64,000 nucleotides of DNA, from the NCBI GenBank assembly GCA_965213765.1, contig OZ243926.1:186001-250000 (forward strand), given 5' to 3'. Made by a program: the position numbers and the translations under genes. Positions 1-7,670 of the stretch are shown here, in pieces (position 1 is the stretch's first letter; each line of letters starts with the position of its first letter). The notes below the pieces were generated by a model. That model made no database searches, was not told the origin of the DNA, and saw only the letters and a list, made by a program, of their open reading frames with translations. The stretch comes from JAJDXO01 sp965213765 (GTDB taxonomy: Bacteria; Pseudomonadota; Alphaproteobacteria; Rhodospirillales; UBA2165).

Positions 1-556
1 CCTCCTGAACTTCCCCGGTTGTCGGCGTGCGGCCGGTGCCGATTGCCCAGACCGGCTCATAGGCGATCACCACCTCGGTCCCGCCGAGGTCCCTGGGACA
101 CGAGCCGGACAACTGACCGAGGACCACGTCCAGCGTCTTGCCGTCATCCCTCTCCTGTTCCGTTTCGCCGATGCAGATGATCGGCACCAGACCGGCGGCA
201 CGGGCGGCCACGGCCTTGTCGTGAACCAGCGCATCCCTCTCTCCGTGACCGGTGCGGCGTTCCGAATGTCCGACAATGACGTAGGAACAGCCCAAATCCC
301 TCAGCATGGCCGCACTGATATCACCGGTATGCGCCCCGCTCCCGGCGACATGGCAGTCCTGACCGCCGACGGCGACGGACGATCCCGCAAGTTCATCGGC
401 CGCGGCGGCGATCGCCGTTGCGGGCGGGCAAACGAGTAGCTCGCAACGCCCGCCGGTTTCCGCGGCGCCATCGCGAACCCCGCGCGCCAACGTCCGGGCG
501 GCGTCGGCGAGACCGTTCATTTTCCAGTTTCCGGCAATCAGGGGGCGTCGGGACAT
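1..556 (-). CDS. tpiA: Triosephosphate isomerase, 3' end beyond the window
   Basis: Interconverts dihydroxyacetone phosphate and glyceraldehyde 3-phosphate in cytosolic glycolysis and gluconeogenesis. The first 185 codons are present and the C-terminus lies beyond the left edge. All three catalytic landmarks are visible: Lys12 in GNWKMNG, His97 in IVGHSERR and Glu167 in AYEPVWAIGTG. The ATG at 554-556 starts MSRRPLIAGNWK, which matches the family N-terminus. The gene follows the metallophosphoesterase gene on the same strand after 96 bp and is divergent from ppiD-trpE. The only oddity is the truncation by the window edge. Confidence 0.96.
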   Translation of the reverse strand, partial: MSRRPLIAGNWKMNGLADAARTLARGVRDGAAETGGRCELLVCPPATAIAAAADELAGSSVAVGGQDCHVAGSGAHTGDISAAMLRDLGCSYVIVGHSERRTGHGERDALVHDKAVAARAAGLVPIICIGETEQERDDGKTLDVVLGQLSGSCPRDLGGTEVVIAYEPVWAIGTGRTPTTGEVQE

Positions 557-652
557 GGTTCGGGAACTCGTCAGGGGTAATGGCGGTGACGCGGGTGCGG
601 AGCCGCTTGTGTAGCATTTTTGGCGTCCGAGTCCAGCGCCCGGAACGCCGTG

Positions 653-1642
653 CTACTTGCCGCGCTTCAAGGCCGGGTTGAAGATCGACTTGAACCCGAA
701 CACGGCATCTTCATTCGTGTCCACCGAGACCTCCACGGCGTGCATATGGGCCGCGCCATAGACTTCCAACGCCGTGACATTCGGCGCCCGCTGGGGGAAC
801 GGGTGGAAAATCCGGAAGTTGTGGCTGTCGCCGAAGATCAGCAGGACAGGCATCTTGTATTCGGCGGCGCGACGAATGAGGAGCTCGCCAAAACGGCTGA
901 AACCAACCCCCTCGGTGAACTTCTCGGTCTTTTTGTTGAGACTCCCGTAGTCGAAAATATTGGCATGAATGGCAACGACCACCGCCGCGGCGCCGGCGGC
1001 TGCCGCCTTATCGAACCCGTCCTTGAGCCATGCCACGTTTGCCTTGTCCCGTGCCTCGAACTCCAAAACCGCCGCGGCGCTTGCCGGGTTGCCGGGCCTG
1101 GCATTTGCGAGGGTCCGGTTATTGTTGTTGGACCCCACCACATGGGCCAGAACGAACCAAACGCCGTCCCGGCTGAACCGGCTGTTCTCGACGTAGCGCG
1201 TATGAGCGGGCATGAGGTCGGACTGGCGCTCAATGGGAATCGGTGATTTCCCAAGGCTCGTCGGCTTATCGAAATAGGTGCGCCGAATAAAACTCAGCCG
1301 CTCGATCGGATCAAACCGGCCTGCCTTCAAACGGTGGCAGTCCGTCCATTCGTTGTCGCCGGGCGTGTAGACCACCGCAGTCTCGAAGTCGTTCATAAAG
1401 CGCTTCTGGTCGAGAAGCATTCGATCGGTGCATGGGGTGGACCCGGATTTGGTGTCGCCGATGTGCAGCGTAAACGCCGGCGCCTTCGCATTGATGTCGG
1501 CGATCAGCCGCTCGAAAGGCGGATAGACCTTTGCCGGCGAGCCGTAAGGCATGTCGCCGAGGGCGACGAACTTGAACTCCGCCGCCGGGGCCGGGGTGGC
1601 GATGCAAAGACCGACAAGCGCCAGAAAAAATCCGTTCTTCAT
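653..1642 (-). CDS. Exported calcineurin-like metallophosphoesterase
   Basis: Predicted 329-residue secreted or periplasmic phosphoesterase of unknown substrate. It has an N-terminal signal peptide (hydrophobic 5-16, Ala-rich cleavage region ending near AAE at 20-22). Spaced metal-binding blocks typical of the calcineurin-like fold follow: GD at 29-30, IGD at 61-63 and PGDNEW at 94-99, with a late GDSHNF block. I chose ATG 1642 over a GTG 24 nt upstream because it gives a clean signal peptide. It lies between tpiA and ppiD on the tpiA strand. The family assignment is good; the substrate cannot be read from the sequence. Confidence 0.85.
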   Translation of the reverse strand: MKNGFFLALVGLCIATPAPAAEFKFVALGDMPYGSPAKVYPPFERLIADINAKAPAFTLHIGDTKSGSTPCTDRMLLDQKRFMNDFETAVVYTPGDNEWTDCHRLKAGRFDPIERLSFIRRTYFDKPTSLGKSPIPIERQSDLMPAHTRYVENSRFSRDGVWFVLAHVVGSNNNNRTLANARPGNPASAAAVLEFEARDKANVAWLKDGFDKAAAAGAAAVVVAIHANIFDYGSLNKKTEKFTEGVGFSRFGELLIRRAAEYKMPVLLIFGDSHNFRIFHPFPQRAPNVTALEVYGAAHMHAVEVSVDTNEDAVFGFKSIFNPALKRGK

Positions 1643-1729
1643 CCGTCTCAGTTCGCCAATACGCACTTACCGTCGAATGACCGTAGCCGCCGTGCCGAAA
1701 CCGTGCAAGCCGATTGACCGAGCCCGGCG

Positions 1730-1758
1730 TTGATTGCCCGGGGTCACACTCCTATGAT
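1730..1758 (+). promoter_or_regulatory. Candidate sigma70-type promoter for ppiD-trpE
   Basis: TTGATT (1730-1735) and TATGAT (1753-1758) are separated by exactly 17 nt, leaving a leader of about 60 nt before the ppiD start at 1822. Box match and spacing are good; no transcription start has been shown. Confidence 0.55.
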
Positions 1759-1821
1759 GCCGCCGCTTCGGCGCGGGGTGGTACAGTCCCCATCGTTTCA
1801 ACTCGTCAGCGGACCTGAGTC

Positions 1822-3720
1822 ATGTTGAATGTCTTTAAGAAAAGAGTCCTGAAATTCGCCACCTACATCCTGTTCGGCATTCTGATTCTCAGCTTCGGCA
1901 TTTGGGGTATCGGCGATCATATCCCGGGCGCCCGGCAGGCCGCCAGCCAGATTGTCGCCACGGTCGGCGACCACGACATCACACGGCACGAAGTGGGCCG
2001 CGAGGTCTCGCAGCAGATCCGGCGCTTCCGCCAGCTCCTCGGCACCAACATTGACGCGACCCAGGCCCGGGAAATGGGACTGTTGGACGCCGCCCTCGAG
2101 AACATCGTCCAGCGTGATCTTCTTACCATCGGCGCGAACGATCTCGGTCTCCTGATCGGTGACGATGTGGTCCGCGGCAACATCCAAACGGACGAGCGGT
2201 TCCGGACGCCGCAGGGAGCGTTCAACCGCGTCGCCTTTGACCAGGCCCTCCGCAGCAACGGTCTTACCGAGGCCGGTTACGTCGCCCTGCTGCGCAACAC
2301 GCTCCTCCGCCAGCAATATCTGAGCGGCCTCGATGCCGGGGAGGCGCTGCCCTCGACCATGGTGAATCAAGTGTACCGCTACCGGAACCAACGGCGGGTC
2401 GCCGAGGTTATTCGGTTGGACAACTCCGCGGTCAGGAACGTCGGTGAACCGGATTCGGCCGCACTCCGGGAATTTCATCAGCGGAACGCCGCCCGGTTCA
2501 CCGCGCCGGAGTACCGCGCGCTGACCCTGGCGGAGCTGAAGACCGGGGATATTCTCGACGAAATCGACGTAACCGATGAGGCCATCGAGGAAGAATACCA
2601 GGCCCAGATCGCCCGGTACTCGACGCCGGCCCAGCGGGAGCTCCGGCAAATCCTCGTGGAGGACGAATCCAAGGTTCGTGACGCCTACACCAAACTTTCC
2701 CTCGGCGAAGATTTCGCCAAGGTTGCCGAGGAGGTCGCGGGGTTGGGGCCTGCCGATACCGATCTTGGGCTGTTAAGCCGCGATCAGGTACCGCTGCCGG
2801 AATTGGCCGAGGCGGCCTTCGTTCTGGATTCGGGAACAATCAGCCGGCCCATCAAGACCGATTTGGGTTGGCATATTGTCCGCGTCGGCGAGGTTCAGGA
2901 GGCGACAGTTCAGCCCTTGAGCGAGGTGCGGGATGAGATCCGCCGCGTGCTGGCCGAAGACAAGGCGGTTGATGAACTGTTCGGGCTGGCCAACCGGTTC
3001 GAAGACGCGCTCGGCGGCGGGGCCGCCATCGAAGAGGCGGCGCGGCAATTGAATATCAATGTCCGCAAGATCGACGCGCTGTCCGCGGCGGGCACTGATG
3101 CCCGGGACCAGCCGGTGGAAGGCATCAACCTTCAAAGCCCGATCCTCCGGACCGCGTTCGAAACCGAACAGGGTCAGGAGAGCGCCCTGAGTGACCTCGG
3201 CGACAACGGCTATTTCATCCTCCGGGTGGACCGTGTGACGCCGCCGGCATTGCGGCCTTTGGACAGCATCCGCGACCGCGTTGCCGCGGCCTGGAAGGAC
3301 GCGGCGCGCGCCAAGGCGACCCGAAAACGGGCCGAAAATCTCGTCGCCCGCCTCAAAAGCGGTGTCACGCTACGCGAATTGAGCAACCTGGACGGCGCCG
3401 AGATTTCGGAGACCAAGCCATTTATTCGCACGGGTCAAGGCTTGGAGAAGCCGCTGCCCGGCGAACTAATCACCGAATTGTTCGGCACCGACCGGGGTGG
3501 CGTGGTCGCGGCGGCGGGAGACGGCGCGCACTACGTTGCCCGCTTGAAAGATGTCGTTGCCGCCGTTCCCTCCGCCGATCGGGATGGCTTGAGTGCCGTC
3601 CGGGGCCAGATCGCCGGCGATATCGGGGCGGATCTGACCGCCCAATTCACTCAGGCGCTCCGCCACCGTCACGGGGTGACGGTCAACCGGGCCAGTCTCG
3701 AACAATCCTATCAGCAGTGA
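1822..3720 (+). CDS. ppiD: Membrane-anchored peptidyl-prolyl isomerase / SurA-N chaperone (PpiD-like)
   Basis: A 632-residue periplasmic folding factor tethered to the inner membrane. A short basic N-terminus precedes one transmembrane helix (about residues 11-32). A SurA-N/trigger-factor-like chaperone region follows (about 35-240), then a parvulin PPIC domain (about 265-360, with LGLLSRDQV and GWHIVRV) and a C-terminal chaperone-like region. Length and architecture match E. coli PpiD (623 aa). The stop TGA overlaps the GTG start of trpE (GTGA), so the two are translationally coupled. This ppiD-trpE adjacency is, as far as I recall, common in alphaproteobacteria. Confidence 0.93.
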   Translation: MLNVFKKRVLKFATYILFGILILSFGIWGIGDHIPGARQAASQIVATVGDHDITRHEVGREVSQQIRRFRQLLGTNIDATQAREMGLLDAALENIVQRDLLTIGANDLGLLIGDDVVRGNIQTDERFRTPQGAFNRVAFDQALRSNGLTEAGYVALLRNTLLRQQYLSGLDAGEALPSTMVNQVYRYRNQRRVAEVIRLDNSAVRNVGEPDSAALREFHQRNAARFTAPEYRALTLAELKTGDILDEIDVTDEAIEEEYQAQIARYSTPAQRELRQILVEDESKVRDAYTKLSLGEDFAKVAEEVAGLGPADTDLGLLSRDQVPLPELAEAAFVLDSGTISRPIKTDLGWHIVRVGEVQEATVQPLSEVRDEIRRVLAEDKAVDELFGLANRFEDALGGGAAIEEAARQLNINVRKIDALSAAGTDARDQPVEGINLQSPILRTAFETEQGQESALSDLGDNGYFILRVDRVTPPALRPLDSIRDRVAAAWKDAARAKATRKRAENLVARLKSGVTLRELSNLDGAEISETKPFIRTGQGLEKPLPGELITELFGTDRGGVVAAAGDGAHYVARLKDVVAAVPSADRDGLSAVRGQIAGDIGADLTAQFTQALRHRHGVTVNRASLEQSYQQ

Positions 3721-5267
3721 CCGAATTCACGCCCGATTTTTCGACGTTTGCCGAAGCGTTCGGCCGGGGCCAGGCGCAGGTCGTCTCGACCCGGCTGATT
3801 GCCGATCTGGAAACGCCGGTCTCGGCGATGATCAAGCTGGCGCAAGGTCAGCCCAACAGCTTCCTGCTCGAATCCGTCGAGGGCGGGGCCATTCGCGGCC
3901 GCTATTCCTTCGTCGGGCTGCGTCCGGACCTGATCTGGCGCTGCCGGGGGAATATGGCGGAAATCAACCGCCAGGCACGCGATGACGCGGGCGCATTCGA
4001 GCCCTGTCCCATCGCCGTGGCGAACGGGACCTTGGCCTCGTTCCGCTCCCTGCTCGCCGAATCCCGTATAGATTTGCCCGAGGGCATGCCGCCGATGGCC
4101 GCCGGTCTCTTCGGCTATCTCGGCTACGACGCCGTACGCCTGGCCGAGGCCATTCCAGACGAGAACCCGACCCATATCGACGTGCCGGACGGGCAGTTCG
4201 TCCGTCCGACGGTGATCGCCGTATTCGACGCCGTGGACGATACGGTTTCGGTGGTCACTCCGGTATGGGCGGATAATGCGGCCACCGCCGAAGCCGCCTA
4301 TGACGCGGCCCGCGCGCGCCTGGAGCGGGTGGTCGCGGATTTGGAAGGTCCTGTGCCCTCGAACGGTTCCGATCCCCATGAATTCGAGGATAGCCTGCCG
4401 GCCGTCGGCGAGCCCAACTCGAACATGGAGCCCGCGGATTTTCATCGGATGGTGGAACGAGCAAAAGAATACATCCGGGCCGGCGACATCTTTCAGGTGG
4501 TGCTGTCGCAGCGGTTTTCGGTACCGTTTTCCCTGCCGCCCCTATCGCTCTACCGGGCGCTTAGGCGAGTCAACCCGTCGCCGTTTCTGTTCATCCTCGA
4601 CTTCGATGAGTTCGCGATCATCGGTTCCAGCCCGGAGCTTCTGGTACGCCTTCGCGACGGCCGGGTCACCATCCGGCCCATCGCCGGCACCCGGCCGCGG
4701 GGAGAAAACGCCGCCGCCGACAAGGCTTTGGCCAACGACCTGCTCGCCGACCCCAAGGAACTGGCCGAGCATCTGATGCTGCTCGATCTCGGGCGCAACG
4801 ATGTGGGCCGGGTGGCCCAAGTGGGTACCGTCGATGTCACCGACCGGATGGTCATCGAGCTCTACTCCCACGTCATGCACATCGTCTCCAATGTCGAAGG
4901 CGAACTTGCCGAAGAGCACGACGAAATCGACGCCCTGCTCTCCGGTTTTCCCGCCGGCACGGTTTCCGGCGCGCCGAAGGTGCGGGCCATGGAGATCATC
5001 GACGAGCTGGAACCGTCCCGTCGCGGCATCTATGCCGGCTGCATCGGCTATTTCGGCGCCAACGGCGACGTGGATACCTGCATCGCGCTCAGGACGGCCG
5101 TGCTGAAGGATGAGACTTTATTCGTCCAGGCGGGTGGCGGCATCGTCGCCGATTCCGATCCCCGATCGGAGTTTGAGGAAAGCCGGAACAAGGCCCGGGC
5201 GCTGATCCGGGCGGCCGAGGAAGCTGTCCGCTTCGCCGGCGGAAGAGCGGGCAACCGATCATTCTAG
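3717..5267 (+). CDS. trpE: Anthranilate synthase component I
   Basis: Converts chorismate plus ammonia (delivered by TrpG) to anthranilate, the first committed step of tryptophan synthesis. The protein has 516 residues. The N-terminal feedback region includes LLES (50-53), the tryptophan-binding motif. The C-terminal chorismate-binding domain (about 235-500) has the family blocks PIAGTRPRG, LLDLGRNDVGRVA, GFPAGTVSGAPK and QAGGGIVADSDP. GTG 3717 overlaps the ppiD stop. In relatives trpE is often followed directly by trpG; here trpG is 4.7 kb away beyond an inserted block, and a hairpin with a T-rich tail follows the stop codon. Confidence 0.97.
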   Translation: MTEFTPDFSTFAEAFGRGQAQVVSTRLIADLETPVSAMIKLAQGQPNSFLLESVEGGAIRGRYSFVGLRPDLIWRCRGNMAEINRQARDDAGAFEPCPIAVANGTLASFRSLLAESRIDLPEGMPPMAAGLFGYLGYDAVRLAEAIPDENPTHIDVPDGQFVRPTVIAVFDAVDDTVSVVTPVWADNAATAEAAYDAARARLERVVADLEGPVPSNGSDPHEFEDSLPAVGEPNSNMEPADFHRMVERAKEYIRAGDIFQVVLSQRFSVPFSLPPLSLYRALRRVNPSPFLFILDFDEFAIIGSSPELLVRLRDGRVTIRPIAGTRPRGENAAADKALANDLLADPKELAEHLMLLDLGRNDVGRVAQVGTVDVTDRMVIELYSHVMHIVSNVEGELAEEHDEIDALLSGFPAGTVSGAPKVRAMEIIDELEPSRRGIYAGCIGYFGANGDVDTCIALRTAVLKDETLFVQAGGGIVADSDPRSEFEESRNKARALIRAAEEAVRFAGGRAGNRSF

Positions 5268-5314
5268 TTGGCGGCGTCCACCTGGGCCGCAACGCCCAAA
5301 CCAGGCTAAAACCC

Positions 5315-5339
5315 TCCTAAAACCTAGGATTTTTCTTTT
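5315..5339 (+). terminator. Weak rho-independent terminator after trpE
   Basis: A 5-bp stem, TCCTA (5315-5319) with TAGGA (5325-5329), is followed by a T-rich stretch at 5330-5339. A second stem lies just upstream (CCTGG 5281-5285 with CCAGG 5301-5305). The stems are short, so efficiency is uncertain. Confidence 0.4.
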
Positions 5340-5346
5340 ATTCAAC

Positions 5347-5375
5347 TTCACAACAGTTTTTCTGTTTCCTAACAT
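5347..5375 (+). promoter_or_regulatory. Candidate promoter for the lipoprotein pair
   Basis: TTCACA (5347-5352) and TAACAT (5370-5375) are separated by 17 nt. They lie downstream of the trpE terminator candidate and 48 nt before the next start codon, so the lipoprotein genes probably form their own transcription unit. Confidence 0.4.
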
Positions 5376-5381
5376 GAACAC

Positions 5382-5402
5382 GTGCCGGTATCGGACCGGC
5401 AC
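5382..5402 (+). other. Leader hairpin upstream of the metzincin-like lipoprotein
   Basis: GTGCCGG (5382-5388) and CCGGCAC (5396-5402) form a perfect 7-bp stem with a 7-nt loop. No T-run follows, so it looks like a 5' UTR structure rather than a terminator. The Shine-Dalgarno GGGAGAG lies just after it. Confidence 0.4.
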
Positions 5403-5422
5403 TCATCGGGAGAGAACTTGTA

Positions 5423-6112
5423 ATGCTCAGACGGTTGCTGTTGCTGGCCGTGTTGCCGTTGAGCGCGTGTCAGACCGCAGGCAGCGATCCCGATTTAGCC
5501 GTCAGGGTTTTTGATCAGCTGGCGTACCGTGGCACCGCAGGCGCTCACCCCAATTCGCTCCAGCTTATGCTCGAGACCGACTACGAGAAGGGCCGCCTTA
5601 GCCGTTGGGAGGAACCGGTCCGGGTTGCCGTCGACGGTGTTTCTTCGACGGACAAGGCGTACGCCCGAATCCGGCGGATTATGGCCGAATTGGGCGCTGT
5701 TGCCGGAACCGAAATCAATTACATCGAACCGGACGGCAGCGGGCGTAAGGGAAACTTTCGGTTTAGTTTTCTGGATCAGGAAAACCTGATCATCAACAAG
5801 TCGGAATTTGCGGCCTGTGCCGCCCGGGTGAACCTCTATGGCGATGGCAGGATCAAGAGCGTCCATGTCCGTATCGCGATGAAAAACGCGAAACGGCTGC
5901 AACGTTGCATCTATCACGAGGTGCTGCACGGCTTTGGTCTCGCACATACGACGTTGGTGCCGTCGGTAATGAATTACGGTTCCGAGGCAGACAGCCCCAC
6001 CGCCTGGGACCTGATGGTTCTCCGGACCATGTACAGCAAGACCTTCGAGTCGGGCATGACCCGGGAGGATTCACTTCATTTGGCGCGGCGCGCCGTTCAA
6101 ACATCGCAATAA
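5423..6112 (+). CDS. DUF2927-like lipoprotein with a metzincin-type zinc-protease signature
   Basis: A 229-residue predicted lipoprotein. The signal peptide ends in lipobox LSAC, with Cys16 as the lipidated residue. The N-terminal half (RWEEPVRVAV, then a helical stretch ending GTEINYI) resembles the DUF2927 family. The C-terminal half has HEVLHGFGLAH at 165-175: His165, Glu166, His169, Gly172 and His175 fit the metzincin zinc motif HExxHxxGxxH. SVMNYG at 181-186 follows like a metzincin Met-turn (Met183). A zinc-dependent peptidase at the membrane is therefore likely; the substrate is unknown. It has a good GGGAGAG ribosome-binding site and is followed after 14 nt by a second lipoprotein gene. 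The DUF2927 assignment is from recalled family features and needs a profile search. Confidence 0.75.
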   Translation: MLRRLLLLAVLPLSACQTAGSDPDLAVRVFDQLAYRGTAGAHPNSLQLMLETDYEKGRLSRWEEPVRVAVDGVSSTDKAYARIRRIMAELGAVAGTEINYIEPDGSGRKGNFRFSFLDQENLIINKSEFAACAARVNLYGDGRIKSVHVRIAMKNAKRLQRCIYHEVLHGFGLAHTTLVPSVMNYGSEADSPTAWDLMVLRTMYSKTFESGMTREDSLHLARRAVQTSQ

Positions 6113-6126
6113 TTGGAGGTTGAAGG

Positions 6127-7083
6127 ATGGGAATGGGATTAACCCGGATCGGGACCGGCGCGTTGGTTGCCGTGCTCGCGGGCTGCGTGACGGCCCCCAA
6201 GACCGGCCAGGAAAACATCTCCGCGAGTGAGAGTCCGTTGTTATTTGCGCACCCGGACGGCCTGTCCATGCAGGCGCGGCATTTTCGCCGCTTCGATCCC
6301 GGAAATACCGGTGCCAACATCTATCACGGCAGCTGGCGACCGTCAGGCGGCGGCCAGAGACCGTTCTTCTTCGCCAATTATTACTCGACGGGACCCGGGT
6401 ATGAATTTACCAGTACCTCCACTGACGATGCCAAGCGTTACGTGACCGGTCTCAAATTCGGCAAGAGCGGCAAACCGGCCTTGGGCGCCGCAGGAACCGC
6501 GCGGAACAAATTCGGTATCGTCAGCGTACAGCACTTCAGCGTGGCCGGCAGCGCATGCTTTGGGTTCTTCCAATACTTTGGCGACGCGACTTTCGGCACC
6601 ACTCAGGGAACCGAACGGCTCCATGGATTTTATTGCGGCAGCGGGGCCGATACGCTGCCGAGTTCCAAGGTCAGCGCCGTCATGAACTCCATCGGTGTGA
6701 AGGGACACCACGTGCCCCCCGCGGTTGCGGCGGTGGTTGAGCGGCAAGGTGCGAGTTCACCGGTCAGCAACTTCATTGTCAACATCGACTGGGCGGGCCG
6801 CTTTGACGGCCTGAGTGGCCGCATGTCGGCCTCCAATACCGAGGGCCGGAATGGGCGGATTGCGGTATCGCTGCCCAACCGTGCCGGGACCTGCACAGGT
6901 CAATGGCAGGTGCGTTCCGGCGCGTACGGATCGGCCCAAGTGCCGACCGGTAGCTGGAATCTGCTGTGCACCAACGGCCTCAAGGCTTCAGGAAACTTTA
7001 CCAGCCGGACAAGAGGTAATGGATCCGGCTCGGGAAAGGACGTGGACGGCAATGCGGTAAGCTTCAGTTTCTGGCCCGCTTGA
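6127..7083 (+). CDS. Lipoprotein of unknown function, partner of the metzincin-like gene
   Basis: I do not recognise this 318-residue protein. It has a signal peptide and lipobox VLAGC with Cys20. Residues about 50-200 are rich in Gly, Phe and Tyr with three Cys. The C-terminal 95 residues form a separate-looking module with two Cys (GTCTGQW and LLCTNGLKASG) and end in a Gly-rich stretch and DVDGNAVSFSFW. The strong ribosome-binding site (TTGGAGG then ATG 6127) and the 14-nt gap to the metzincin-like gene indicate co-transcription. A surface or outer-membrane partner or substrate of that protease is possible but is inference. Confidence 0.7.
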   Translation: MGMGLTRIGTGALVAVLAGCVTAPKTGQENISASESPLLFAHPDGLSMQARHFRRFDPGNTGANIYHGSWRPSGGGQRPFFFANYYSTGPGYEFTSTSTDDAKRYVTGLKFGKSGKPALGAAGTARNKFGIVSVQHFSVAGSACFGFFQYFGDATFGTTQGTERLHGFYCGSGADTLPSSKVSAVMNSIGVKGHHVPPAVAAVVERQGASSPVSNFIVNIDWAGRFDGLSGRMSASNTEGRNGRIAVSLPNRAGTCTGQWQVRSGAYGSAQVPTGSWNLLCTNGLKASGNFTSRTRGNGSGSGKDVDGNAVSFSFWPA

Positions 7084-7221
7084 GCAAATCCGGGGATATT
7101 CGAATGCCGGCGGCGCGCAAGGAAAGTCGCGGCATGGGTCGTTCGTGCGGTTGGGTCATGACGGCCGGGTTCGAAGATATCCGGTCCGCACTGTAGGCGG
7201 TTCCCTTTAACGGATCACGAA

Positions 7222-7626
7222 CTAGCCTTCAGCGGCCGTATCGGCGGAAAGGCCGTCGATGATCGGGCAGTCAGGCCGGTCGTCCCCATGGCATTTCTCG
7301 GCCAGTTGCCGAAGGGTTTGCCGCATGGATTGGAGATGAGCGATCCGCTGTTCGATCTCGGCGATATGGCGTTCGGTCAACGCCTTTACCTCGGCGCTCG
7401 CCCGATTGCGGTCCTGCCAAAGATCCAACAGATCACCGACATCGCGAATGGAAAAACCCAAATCCCGGGCCCGATGGATAAATCTCAGGGTCTCGAGGTC
7501 GTCGGGCGAGTATTCCCTGTACCCGTTCTCGGCGCGCCGCGGTGCCGGGCCAAGCCCGATGCTTTCGTAATAGCGGATGGTCTTCGCCGCGATCCCGGAT
7601 TTGTCGGCCACTTCGCTGATATTCAT
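7222..7626 (-). CDS. cueR: MerR-family copper-responsive regulator (CueR/HmrR type)
   Basis: A 134-residue transcription activator. The N-terminal winged helix-turn-helix (MNISEVADKSG..IRYYE) is followed by a dimerisation helix and the metal loop CHGDDRPDC. Cys112 and Cys120 match in number and spacing the two Cu(I) ligands of E. coli CueR, and PII follows as in CueR. ATG 7626, preceded by GAGG, is preferred over an ATG 27 nt upstream because it gives the canonical N-terminus. It lies 44 nt downstream of copA on the same strand, so it is probably co-transcribed and autoregulated through the copA promoter. Ag(I) and Au(I) are possible additional inducers. Confidence 0.93.
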   Translation of the reverse strand: MNISEVADKSGIAAKTIRYYESIGLGPAPRRAENGYREYSPDDLETLRFIHRARDLGFSIRDVGDLLDLWQDRNRASAEVKALTERHIAEIEQRIAHLQSMRQTLRQLAEKCHGDDRPDCPIIDGLSADTAAEG

Positions 7627-7670
7627 TCCGATCCTCGAACGAATTGCCTGCATCTGAAGTTAGATTGCGG

